Shown here: positions 1 through 7,533 of the stretch, piece after piece
Layout of the letters: each line of letters starts with the position of its first letter
Numbering within the stretch: position 1 is the stretch's first letter
NCBI GenBank assembly: GCA_001800285.1
Contig: MGVC01000047.1
Span: forward strand, 1 to 41,061
Length of the DNA: 41,061 bases
From: Elusimicrobia bacterium RIFOXYA2_FULL_39_19
Lineage (GTDB): Bacteria > Elusimicrobiota > Endomicrobiia > CG1-02-37-114 > XYA2-FULL-39-19
Direction of reading: 5' to 3'
Notes under the pieces: generated by a model
The model's input: the letters and a program-made list of their open reading frames with translations, nothing else
Told to the model about the DNA's origin: nothing
The model's database searches: none
Translations under genes and position numbers: made by a program

Positions 1-1167
1 ATTGGCGGTTCACCGTTTACTACTTACAACTTACCGCTTACCATTAGTACAGAAGGAATCCACACAATAGAATACTGCTCAACAGACAATATTGGGGATG
101 TTGAAATCTTACAATCTCTAACAGTTTACGTAACAAATATAAGTGAATATGCGGCGTTTGCATTTGAAGAAATTAATTTTAGCGGCCAGGGTAAAATTTA
201 TGGTGATGTAAAAAGCAACGGGTCAATAAAACTTGATGGCCAGGCATTAATAGCTGGCAACGTTAGTGCACAAACAGTAACTGTTACAGGTCAAAGCCAA
301 ATAACAGGAACAATCACCCAAAATGCACCTGCAATAAACCCATATTTGATAGATTTATCTACAATTCAGGGTTATGTTTCACAAAACAACGATAATGCAA
401 ACATACCTTTAACTTCACAAGGCAACCAGGCAATAATAAACGGAGTTTTAAAATTATCAGGCAAGGATTCTATAACAATTACTACAGGTACATATTATTT
501 ATGCGGGATAGAACTATCAGGACAGTCAAAACTGTATTTCAAAGGTAAGATAGAGATATTTTGTACAGGGAAGATTTTTATATCCGGCCAGAGCGAGGTG
601 TACAAAGAAGATTTTAATTCGTATAATTTGATAATCTATTCTAATAGTGTAGAACCTATACAGGTAAGCGGCCAAGGGGAAATGCTGGGAATAATATATG
701 CGCCTTATAGTGATATATCAGTTGACGGCCAGGGAATAACAATAAGCAATGTGTTTGGTAAAACAATAAGTATAAATGGCCAGGCAAAAATAAAAGGAAC
801 CAGTTATAATGGTGAATTAGCAGTTTCTTCGGTAAAACCAAAAAAGGTAAACAAGGTTCAGGCTGATTCAACATTTAAATTAAAACAGGTTTATGTGTAT
901 CCAAATCCTGTTGAATATAGTAATCATCCTATTATCCACGTAGAATTAGGAATAGCGGATATAGTGGAGATAAGAATATATAATATGGCTGGTGAGTTAG
1001 TTAATAGTACACAATTAACTAACTATACGACAAAGAACAATGAATACTGTTACGAATATTCCTGGAATACAGCAGGAATGGCAAATGGTGTTTATGTGTG
1101 TCTTGTGAGAGCGCAGAAAGGTCATGAAACAATTAAGGTACTGAAAAAAGTGGCTGTTGTTAGATAA
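1..1167 (+). CDS. Secreted surface protein, 5'-truncated: Ig-like/OmpL47-like segment, SGQ-ladder beta-helix, PNP C-terminal domain
   Basis: The frame is open from base 1 to the TAA at 1165-1167 (388 codons), so the gene begins outside the window; the TTG at 346 is not its start. Visible codons 1-50 resemble an extracellular Ig-like/OmpL47-type repeat (EGIHTIEY). Codons about 55-270 hold a ladder of Gly-Gln turns (SGQ, DGQ, TGQ, NGQ) with glycines at codons 62, 80, 97, 154, 174, 196, 224, 243 and 260, mostly 17-22 residues apart. This suggests a parallel beta-helix like bactofilins or the DUF7305 domain. Codons about 295-388 form a FlgD-Ig/Por-secretion-like tail with YPNP at 300-303, an IYNMAGE strand, NGVYVC and a basic end. 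The family role is cell-surface display or secretion; the actual function is unknown. The DNA is AT-richer than the housekeeping genes that follow. Confidence 0.8.
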   Translation: MGGSPFTTYNLPLTISTEGIHTIEYCSTDNIGDVEILQSLTVYVTNISEYAAFAFEEINFSGQGKIYGDVKSNGSIKLDGQALIAGNVSAQTVTVTGQSQITGTITQNAPAINPYLIDLSTIQGYVSQNNDNANIPLTSQGNQAIINGVLKLSGKDSITITTGTYYLCGIELSGQSKLYFKGKIEIFCTGKIFISGQSEVYKEDFNSYNLIIYSNSVEPIQVSGQGEMLGIIYAPYSDISVDGQGITISNVFGKTISINGQAKIKGTSYNGELAVSSVKPKKVNKVQADSTFKLKQVYVYPNPVEYSNHPIIHVELGIADIVEIRIYNMAGELVNSTQLTNYTTKNNEYCYEYSWNTAGMANGVYVCLVRAQKGHETIKVLKKVAVVR

Positions 1168-1192
1168 GTGCATGCGGAAATTATCAGCTAAA

Positions 1193-1222
1193 TTAACTTC
1201 AGTCCTTACCTTTCGTTATACT
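1193..1222 (+). promoter_or_regulatory. Possible sigma-70 promoter for rsfS-argS
   Basis: TTAACT at 1193-1198 and TATACT at 1217-1222 are 18 bases apart. This is a fair match to the sigma-70 consensus, between the stop of the surface protein and rsfS. The predicted transcript would carry the 1234-1251 hairpin in its leader. Confidence 0.35.
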
Positions 1223-1233
1223 AAAATCAATTA

Positions 1234-1251
1234 CGCAACTTAAAAGTTGCG
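1234..1251. repeat. Perfect 18-base palindromic hairpin
   Basis: CGCAACTT (1234-1241) and AAGTTGCG (1244-1251) form a perfect inverted repeat around a two-base AA centre. It is not followed by a T-run, so it is a poor intrinsic terminator. It could be an interspersed palindrome, a protein-binding site or a leader hairpin upstream of rsfS. Confidence 0.6.
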
Positions 1252-1269
1252 GCTACAAAAAAGGGGAAA

Positions 1270-1641
1270 ATGGAAAACACAACTAAAAAGATTGCACCGA
1301 TTACATTAGCAAAAGAAGCCGCCAGGTTGTTCTGGGGCAAAAAAGGCAAAAAAATAGTGGTACTAAACGTGCATAAACTTACCACCATTGCAGATTACAT
1401 TGTCATAGGCACTGTAGAATCCAGCGTGCAGATGGCAACAGTGTATGACTTTATCGCTGCGCACTTTAAGCAGAAAGGCTGTTTCCAGATAGAACGCCAA
1501 CAAACCAAGGTTGAGCAGTCGCCAAACTGGCGCATTATGGATTACGGCAGTGTAATTGTAAACATCATGACCCAGCCCACAAGAGAATTCTACTCACTGG
1601 AAAAAATATGGCACAAAGCACGCAAACTTACATTCAGGTAA
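1270..1641 (+). CDS. rsfS: Ribosomal silencing factor RsfS (Iojap family)
   Basis: This 123-residue protein matches the RsfS/Iojap family, which binds ribosomal protein L14 (uL14) and blocks joining of the 30S and 50S subunits when nutrients are scarce. Family hallmarks are visible: the DYIVIGT strand near residue 41, then WRIMDYGSVIVNIM and an R-FY-LE-W-A pattern near the C terminus. The length is normal. An AAGGGG tract lies just before the ATG. The 3' end overlaps argS by 34 bases, so the two are probably co-translated. Their pairing links ribosome dormancy with tRNA charging by context only. Confidence 0.93.
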   Translation: MENTTKKIAPITLAKEAARLFWGKKGKKIVVLNVHKLTTIADYIVIGTVESSVQMATVYDFIAAHFKQKGCFQIERQQTKVEQSPNWRIMDYGSVIVNIMTQPTREFYSLEKIWHKARKLTFR

Positions 1642-3248
1642 TAAAAGAGCAAATTGCTTCCCGGCTTGCACTTGAAAAAGGTTTTGAATTCACTCTGGAA
1701 GTTCCACCCGGAAATATCCACGCGGATTTATCTACCAATATTGCCTTAATACTTGCCAAAAAAAACAAAACCAACCCTAAAACCATAGCAGAAGAGCTTA
1801 TTGCTAAACTGCAGGGCCTGCCCTATTTTGAAAAAATAGAGTTTTTAGCGCCCGGCTTTATAAACTTTCATTTCAAAATATCCGCTTTAAAAGACGAATT
1901 CAACAAAATCCTGACTCTTAAAGACAAATACCCGGAAATTAACCTTTCAGACAACAAACCCGTACTTATAGATTTCGTATCCAGCAACCCCACGGGCCCA
2001 CTGCATATTGGCCACGGCAGGGGCGCGGTAATTGGCGACAGCCTGGCAAAAATTTATACCCAGCTGGGTTATAAAGTTTTAAAAGAATATTACATCAACG
2101 ATGTGGGCACCCAAATAGACTTTCTGGCAGAATCCGTGCTGGTACAGGCAAAAATCCAAAAAAATGAAGATGTAAGTAGTTTTAACACCGAAAAACATTA
2201 TAAAGGTTCTTATATAGCAGACGTAGCAAAAGCCTTGCTTGAAAAACATAACAACCAAATACCGGAAATCAGTGTTATCAAAGAATTTGCCGTTGACAAA
2301 ATAATGGACCTGATCAAACAGGACCTGAAAGATTTTAACGTGGCCTTTGATTCTTTTATAAACGAATCCATGCTTCATAAAGACGGAACCGTAGCAAAAA
2401 TAATAGACTCTCTTAACAAAAAAGATATGCTTTATGAAAAAGACGGCGCCCTCTGGTTTAAATCTGACGATATTGAAGATGAAAAAGACCGTGTTGTTAA
2501 AAGACAGGACGGCAAATATACCTATTTTGGCGCGGATATTGCCTACCACTGGTATAAATTCAACCGCGGTTATAAACGGCTCATAAACATCTGGGGCTGT
2601 GACCACCACGGCTACGTGCCCCGGGTAAAATCTGCGGTAAAGGCCCTGGGTGAAAACCCGGAGGATGTGGATGTCCTGCTTTACCAGCTGGTATCTTTGT
2701 CAAGAAATGGCGTGCGGATAAAAATGTCTACCAGGGCAGGGGAGTTTGTAACCTTAAAAGAAGTGGTAGATGAAATAGGCTCTGACGCCGCGCGGTATTT
2801 CATGTCCACCAAAACGCCGGGCACGCACCTGGAATTTGACCTGGAACTGGCAAAAAAGAAAGCTACGGAAAACCCGATATTTTATATCCAATACGCTCAT
2901 ACCAGATGCTCCGGCATAATCCGCGAAGCGCAGAAAACCGGGTATAACGTTAAAGATGAAATAACTGATATAGAACTTTTCAAAGAACCCATAGAACGCA
3001 CTTTAATAAAAAAACTGCTTATGTACCCGGACACTATTAACCGGTGCATCATTATACTGTCACCGCACTATCTGGCAAACTATCTGCTGGATTTGGCAGG
3101 ACTACTGCATAAGTATTATGATTCCTGCAGGGTTATCACAGATGATAAAGCCCTGTCCCAGGCGCGGTTAGACCTGGTAGGCGCCGTAAAACAGGTAATA
3201 CATAACGGCCTTGCGCTGTTAAGCATATCCGCCCCGGAAAAGATGTGA
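1608..3248 (+). CDS. argS: Arginyl-tRNA synthetase
   Basis: This class I aminoacyl-tRNA synthetase attaches arginine to tRNA-Arg in the cytoplasm. The 546-residue length is normal. In order, one sees the N-terminal Arg-tRNA additional domain (about 5-90), the catalytic Rossmann core with HIGH at residues 133-136, a KMSTR signature at 372-376, and the C-terminal DALR anticodon-binding domain (about 430-546, ending in the typical APEKM). The ATG at 1608 lies inside rsfS, and a 34-base overlap is unusual but plausible. No strong ribosome-binding site precedes it, which fits translational coupling. The gene is intact. Confidence 0.97.
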   Translation: MAQSTQTYIQVIKEQIASRLALEKGFEFTLEVPPGNIHADLSTNIALILAKKNKTNPKTIAEELIAKLQGLPYFEKIEFLAPGFINFHFKISALKDEFNKILTLKDKYPEINLSDNKPVLIDFVSSNPTGPLHIGHGRGAVIGDSLAKIYTQLGYKVLKEYYINDVGTQIDFLAESVLVQAKIQKNEDVSSFNTEKHYKGSYIADVAKALLEKHNNQIPEISVIKEFAVDKIMDLIKQDLKDFNVAFDSFINESMLHKDGTVAKIIDSLNKKDMLYEKDGALWFKSDDIEDEKDRVVKRQDGKYTYFGADIAYHWYKFNRGYKRLINIWGCDHHGYVPRVKSAVKALGENPEDVDVLLYQLVSLSRNGVRIKMSTRAGEFVTLKEVVDEIGSDAARYFMSTKTPGTHLEFDLELAKKKATENPIFYIQYAHTRCSGIIREAQKTGYNVKDEITDIELFKEPIERTLIKKLLMYPDTINRCIIILSPHYLANYLLDLAGLLHKYYDSCRVITDDKALSQARLDLVGAVKQVIHNGLALLSISAPEKM

Positions 3249-3264
3249 AAAAACAGATGCAAAT

Positions 3265-3297
3265 AAAGTGATTACGTGGTTAGTCGTTAGTGATTAG
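3265..3297. repeat. GT-rich low-complexity tract
   Basis: The gap after argS is built from imperfect copies of GTGATTA/GTGGTTAG units. A similar tract is at about 40911-40934, just before the insertion element at the right edge. These look like degenerate dispersed simple repeats. The tract also supplies the doubtful upstream GTG (3290) for the next gene. Confidence 0.45.
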
Positions 3298-3325
3298 CAA
3301 TAGATTTTTAATCAAAGGAAATGAA

Positions 3326-4339
3326 GTGTTTTTTAAAATACCAAAAAAAATATTTGTCACATTACTTCTGCTGGCGGCTGTTTTTATAACAGGCACCTTA
3401 GGCTATGTAATTATAGAAGGCTGGAAACCGTTTGATGCCCTGTACATGACCGTTATCACCCTGGCTACCGTAGGCTACGGTGAAACAAACCCGCTTTCTA
3501 ACCACGGCAGATTATTTACAATATTTCTTATTATGGGCGGTATAGGCATACTTACCTATGCTTTTACTTCCATAATGTCTTTCATAATTGAAGGCGAACT
3601 AACCGGTATCATGAGGAGGCGTAAAATGGAAAAAGAAATCCAAAATTTAAGAAACCACTACATCATCTGCGCAGACAGCGAAACAGGGGAATACGCTATT
3701 GAAGAATTCCTGAAAACCAAACAGCAGGTGGTAGTAATCAGCTCATCAAAAACCCTTACAGAAAAATTGCAGGAAAATATGCTTACCATTTTCGGCAACC
3801 CGGGAGATGACAAAGTACTGCAGTCTGCCGGCATAGAGCACGCCAGGGGGCTGGTATCCATATTAAATGAAGATAAAGACAACCTGTTTGTAGTGCTTTC
3901 CGCCAAAGGGTTAAACCCGGGCTTAAAAATAGTTACCCAGGCCATTGAAAGAGAAAGCGCCAATAAATTAAAAAAAGCCGGCGCAGACGAAGTAGTATCT
4001 ACAAACCTGATAGGCGGTATGAGAATTGCCTCTGTCACTCTGCGCCCTGCGGTAGTATCATTTCTTGACACTATGCTTTACCAGACAGTAAACGGTGAAC
4101 CTCTGCGCGTAGAAGAGGGGATAATTACAGAAAGCTCGCACTTAAAAGGCAAACCCCTGTCAGAATGCAAAATATCAGAAAAAACCGGCCTGATTGTTAT
4201 AGCCATCAAAGAAAAACTATCAGGAAAATTTGTATATAACCCGTCCCAGTCCCACAAGGTCCTGCCGGGAGACGCCATTATAGTTATCGGTACACCCAGC
4301 CAGGCAAAACAACTCCACACCCTCATAGAAACCGTGTAA
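3326..4339 (+). CDS. Two-TM potassium channel with RCK (TrkA-N/TrkA-C) domains
   Basis: This is an inner-membrane ion channel of the two-transmembrane plus RCK type. With the start used here it has 337 residues: TM1 at about 6-28, a pore loop with the TVGYG selectivity filter at 48-52, TM2 at about 64-90, a TrkA-N-like Rossmann domain at about 107-225, and a TrkA-C ligand domain at about 245-335. I prefer the GTG at 3326 because AAGGAA lies five bases upstream. A GTG at 3290 would add 12 residues encoded by low-complexity DNA. The glycine-rich nucleotide loop is degenerate: ADSETG stands where GxGxxG is expected. Gating by NAD or ATP is therefore uncertain. Confidence 0.9.
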   Translation: MFFKIPKKIFVTLLLLAAVFITGTLGYVIIEGWKPFDALYMTVITLATVGYGETNPLSNHGRLFTIFLIMGGIGILTYAFTSIMSFIIEGELTGIMRRRKMEKEIQNLRNHYIICADSETGEYAIEEFLKTKQQVVVISSSKTLTEKLQENMLTIFGNPGDDKVLQSAGIEHARGLVSILNEDKDNLFVVLSAKGLNPGLKIVTQAIERESANKLKKAGADEVVSTNLIGGMRIASVTLRPAVVSFLDTMLYQTVNGEPLRVEEGIITESSHLKGKPLSECKISEKTGLIVIAIKEKLSGKFVYNPSQSHKVLPGDAIIVIGTPSQAKQLHTLIETV

Positions 4340-4364
4340 AGGAACCCATTTTTATTAAATAACA

Positions 4365-5537
4365 ATGAAAAAAAATATTTTTGCTTTACTATTTATAAGC
4401 ATCGGTGTTTTAAACGCTCAGGAAAGCGGGGGACTTTCTTTTTCTACAGAAACAGTAACTACTTTCCAGGGAAATGAACCTCTAACAATCCAAAAAAGCA
4501 GTTATGACAAAGATATTCAGGGTCTTATTGAAGACCTAAAAAACAATAAGATAAATGCAAATATAGCAATTTACTACATAGAAAAAACCATTATTAAAGA
4601 AGGTCCCAAAGATGAATACCTGGAGCATTTACTCCAATCATTGAAAGATAACCTAAAAAAAGGAAAAAAAGAAGGTAAAATACGCAGGATAGAAAACAAT
4701 TTAGTGGAAATAGATAAGGGCTCAATCCACAAAGTAAGAGAACGCGATATCTATAATGTTTTTGATAGTACTACAGGTAAATATAAAGGAAAATTAGAAG
4801 TAGACGCTATAGCAGATGCTGTTTCTATAGGCAGTACTTACAATAGAAATAAATACCAAATGAATAAGGATGATAAAATAAAGTATTACGGCCAAAGAAA
4901 AGTATTTGGATTAGGTGTGATAGGAGGTGGAACGGCCAACGAATTTCCATCTGCAACAAAACAACTAGATTTAGAAAAACATATTTGTATCAGGGGTGCA
5001 GGCCTATTGTGGGAATGGTCTTTTAAAAATGGATGGGGTGTTCAATGGTTATTAGGTTCATATGTTTACAAGACAGCAGTACCTAATAGAACTTTTATTA
5101 TTTATCAAGACCCATATACAATTTTTAAAAAAAGAATTGACAATCAATATGAAATAGAATTGATGTCACCTGTTATTTTTAAGAAAAACTTCTTTTATCC
5201 TTCTACGGTTTCGCCTTATTTAGGTTTAGGAATCGGTTATTTAAGAAATCAATTTTACAATTATATATTTGAGGATTACTTTTATTATGATCAACCAAAT
5301 TATTATCATCCTGGTCATATTGTTGATTCTTTCAGGAAGATTACAAATAATGATACAAAGGAAATTCAGTACCTATTACCATTCCCTGTTATAGGGATTG
5401 AATTCTTTTCAAGTCATTTAGTACATATCACATTTGATGCTAAGTATATTTATCCTTTAGTGCCATTAAGAGGCACAACAGAAGACCATTCTTGGAATGG
5501 GTGGATATTTTCAACTGGTATGACCACTAATTGGTAA
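4365..5537 (+). CDS. Exported envelope protein, probable C-terminal outer-membrane beta-barrel
   Basis: I do not recognise a named family for this 390-residue protein. A signal peptide (about 1-19, cleavage after LNAQ) is followed by a charged helical stretch (about 45-105). Next comes a small beta domain (about 106-175) of the kind found in FlgT-C/CsgG-like proteins (VEIDKGSIHKVRERD). The C-terminal half is rich in aromatic and glycine strands (YLGLGIGYL) and ends in Trp, as outer-membrane barrels do. No ribosome-binding site is close to the ATG. Base composition is clearly more AT-rich than in argS or the following HEAT gene, which suggests fast evolution or a separate origin. Confidence 0.7.
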   Translation: MKKNIFALLFISIGVLNAQESGGLSFSTETVTTFQGNEPLTIQKSSYDKDIQGLIEDLKNNKINANIAIYYIEKTIIKEGPKDEYLEHLLQSLKDNLKKGKKEGKIRRIENNLVEIDKGSIHKVRERDIYNVFDSTTGKYKGKLEVDAIADAVSIGSTYNRNKYQMNKDDKIKYYGQRKVFGLGVIGGGTANEFPSATKQLDLEKHICIRGAGLLWEWSFKNGWGVQWLLGSYVYKTAVPNRTFIIYQDPYTIFKKRIDNQYEIELMSPVIFKKNFFYPSTVSPYLGLGIGYLRNQFYNYIFEDYFYYDQPNYYHPGHIVDSFRKITNNDTKEIQYLLPFPVIGIEFFSSHLVHITFDAKYIYPLVPLRGTTEDHSWNGWIFSTGMTTNW

Positions 5538-5581
5538 GAGTTTTGATTCTATAGAAACAACGATGAATATCTCAAAAATAA

Positions 5582-5610
5582 TTGACAACAACGGCTTAAA
5601 TGAGTATAAT
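5582..5610 (+). promoter_or_regulatory. Consensus sigma-70 promoter
   Basis: TTGACA (5582-5587), a 17-base spacer and TATAAT (5605-5610) match the sigma-70 consensus exactly. The predicted start near 5617 leaves about 20 bases of leader containing a strong GGAGGT ribosome-binding site (5625-5630), six bases before the ATG at 5637. It should drive the HEAT protein and probably the genes as far as the terminator at 9988. Confidence 0.85.
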
Positions 5611-5636
5611 TATTAAAATTTTACGGAGGTGGGAAC

Positions 5637-6791
5637 ATGTTTAAAAGAATGACAATTTTCACGTTTTTATTTTCAACAGTATTATCCGGAAACACCCTGT
5701 ATTCACAGACCGCACCGGCAGTAAAACCCGCAACCCAGCCGGCAAAAGCAGTTACCCCGGCTATTACGGTAACCGCACCGGCAGAATCTATAAAGGCAGA
5801 AACCCCGGTTTCAGCTCAGCCGGCAGCAACCCCGGCAACTCAACCAACAGCAGTTAAAACAGCCCCGGTACAGGCAACCCCTGCTACCCCGGCCGCCGCA
5901 CCTGCCCCGGTAGTTGACCAGTACCCCGCAAACATTGAAAAACTTAAAGATAAAGACCCTTCAGTAAGGCGCCAGGCCGTTATGAACCTGCAAAACATAA
6001 GGGACCAGCGCGCAGTACCGTCTCTTCTTGGTATGCTTAAAGACCCGGACACTTCCGTAAGAATGTTCACTTGTGACGCTCTTGGCAGTTTCAGGTCAAA
6101 AGAAGCCGTACCGGAAATCATAAAAGCCCTTTCAGAAGACAAAGAATCACAGGTAAGGCAGATGGCAGCCGTATCTTTAGGTTACCTCAATGACAAGACA
6201 GCCGTACCAGCACTTGTAAAAGGTTTAAAAGACCAGGTAGATGGGGTACGTTTTGCCTGCGCTCAGGCACTGGGCAGTTTAAGAGCCACAGAAGCCGTAA
6301 AAGACTTAGCCGGATACCTAAAAGATGCCAACCCGAATATGAAGCGCAGCGCTCTAAATGCACTGTATAATATAGGTGACAAATCAGTTGTTCCGCAGGT
6401 AAGGGAACTGCTTACAGATACAGACCTGACCGTTAAAGTAGAAGCTATCAAAATTCTTGCCGTTTTAGGCGATGCCGAAAGCGTGCCAAAAATTAAAGCA
6501 TTACTTGAAGATAAGGACAAAAAGGTAGCTGTTTCTGCCGCCAAATCACTGGCGCTTTTAAATGACCAGTCAGGCATGAATGTGGCGATAAACCTTGTAA
6601 AAGATGCTGATTCTTCTATCCGTATGACAGCTGTAGAAACCCTGGGTTATATGACGGACAAGAAGGTTATACCTGTCCTAGAAAAGGCCTCCAGCGACAC
6701 CGTACCCTTTGTAAGCCAAGCCGCAAAGACAGCATTGGACAGAATTAAGTCAAAAACTGCTTCAGAAGTTAAACCCAAAAAAAAGAAATAA
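5637..6791 (+). CDS. Exported HEAT-repeat protein with Pro/Ala/Thr-rich linker
   Basis: The 384-residue protein has a signal peptide (about 1-24, cleavage after LYSQ) and a low-complexity Ala/Pro/Thr/Val linker (about 25-97). About nine HEAT/PBS-lyase-type repeats of roughly 31 residues follow (about 100-370), marked by recurring DxxVRxxAxxALG and AVPxLxxxL patterns. A lysine-rich end closes it. HEAT arrays are protein-binding scaffolds; the linker probably spans part of the periplasm or tethers the array away from the membrane. The partner is unknown. The gene has a consensus promoter and strong ribosome-binding site, so it is probably well expressed. The next envelope gene begins five bases after its stop. 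Confidence 0.88.
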   Translation: MFKRMTIFTFLFSTVLSGNTLYSQTAPAVKPATQPAKAVTPAITVTAPAESIKAETPVSAQPAATPATQPTAVKTAPVQATPATPAAAPAPVVDQYPANIEKLKDKDPSVRRQAVMNLQNIRDQRAVPSLLGMLKDPDTSVRMFTCDALGSFRSKEAVPEIIKALSEDKESQVRQMAAVSLGYLNDKTAVPALVKGLKDQVDGVRFACAQALGSLRATEAVKDLAGYLKDANPNMKRSALNALYNIGDKSVVPQVRELLTDTDLTVKVEAIKILAVLGDAESVPKIKALLEDKDKKVAVSAAKSLALLNDQSGMNVAINLVKDADSSIRMTAVETLGYMTDKKVIPVLEKASSDTVPFVSQAAKTALDRIKSKTASEVKPKKKK

Positions 6792-6796
6792 TATAA

Positions 6797-7528
6797 ATGA
6801 ACAAACTTAAAGTAAAACTTCATATTATCACCGCCCTGTTGCTCTTAATTACCCAGGGTTTACACGCAAGTTCCGTAAGATTAGTTGATACCCCAACGGC
6901 TAATATCATCGATTATTACGCCATGGCCATAGATTTCAGGCTGTATAACAACGGCGGGGTAATATCCCAGCTGAATTTCGGGGTTTTCAGGAAACTCAAT
7001 ATAGGCTGTTCCTGGGATATAGACCGGCTAATAGGCACCCAGGATCCTCAACCCAGAATGCCTACTCTGAGCATTAAGTTCCGCATCTATGACGGTTCAA
7101 AGAATATGCCAGCTATAGCCTTTGGGTATGATGGCCAGGGCTATAATTACGATGAATCTTCAAGCACCTACCAAAGCAAAGAAAAAGGCGTTTATTTTGT
7201 CACAGACACAGAACTGCTGGCACAGAACCTTTTTATGCATCTAGGCATGAATATGAACTTTTCCAAAGAAAACAACAAAGATAAAACCAACGTTTTGGGT
7301 TTTATAGGTTTTGACTATACCTTAATGGATGATGAAACAAAAATAGCTACACTAATTATGGAGTACGACAACCTCTTCAAGTACATTGAAGATGCAAAAC
7401 TCAACGGGGCTATCCGTATTTACCCTACGAATGACCTTACCATTGACTTTGCCTTCCGGGATATCGCCTCTCCAAGAAAGTTAAACACTGAAAGGTTTGC
7501 TCAGATAAACTATCAGACAAAATTCTAA
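6797..7528 (+). CDS. Exported YjbH-like putative outer-membrane protein
   Basis: This 243-residue protein starts with a signal peptide (about 1-24, HAS cleavage region) followed by alternating hydrophobic beta-strands. A GYDGQGYNYDE segment near residue 110, followed by a YQSKEKGVYFV strand, resembles YjbH-type outer-membrane proteins of capsule and exopolysaccharide systems and relatives in candidate phyla. The chain ends in Phe, as many barrels do. It lies five bases after the HEAT gene and five before accA, so it is probably co-transcribed from 5582. Its association with the exported HEAT scaffold is by position only. Family assignment is tentative. Confidence 0.65.
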   Translation: MNKLKVKLHIITALLLLITQGLHASSVRLVDTPTANIIDYYAMAIDFRLYNNGGVISQLNFGVFRKLNIGCSWDIDRLIGTQDPQPRMPTLSIKFRIYDGSKNMPAIAFGYDGQGYNYDESSSTYQSKEKGVYFVTDTELLAQNLFMHLGMNMNFSKENNKDKTNVLGFIGFDYTLMDDETKIATLIMEYDNLFKYIEDAKLNGAIRIYPTNDLTIDFAFRDIASPRKLNTERFAQINYQTKF

Positions 7529-7533
7529 AAACT

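Noticed and set aside
181-800. Recurring GGCCAG words as a CRISPR array or DNA tandem repeat
   Set aside because: Spacing is irregular, copies vary by synonymous changes, and the periodicity is at the protein level (Gly-Gln turns).
346-1167. A separate 273-residue gene starting at TTG 346
   Set aside because: The same frame is open back to base 1 and encodes Ig-like and SGQ-ladder sequence, so this is an internal codon of a truncated gene.
2079-2609. Long - strand open frame inside argS
   Set aside because: It lies fully within a conserved gene, its product is low-quality and Phe-rich, and it has no ribosome-binding site: an antisense shadow.
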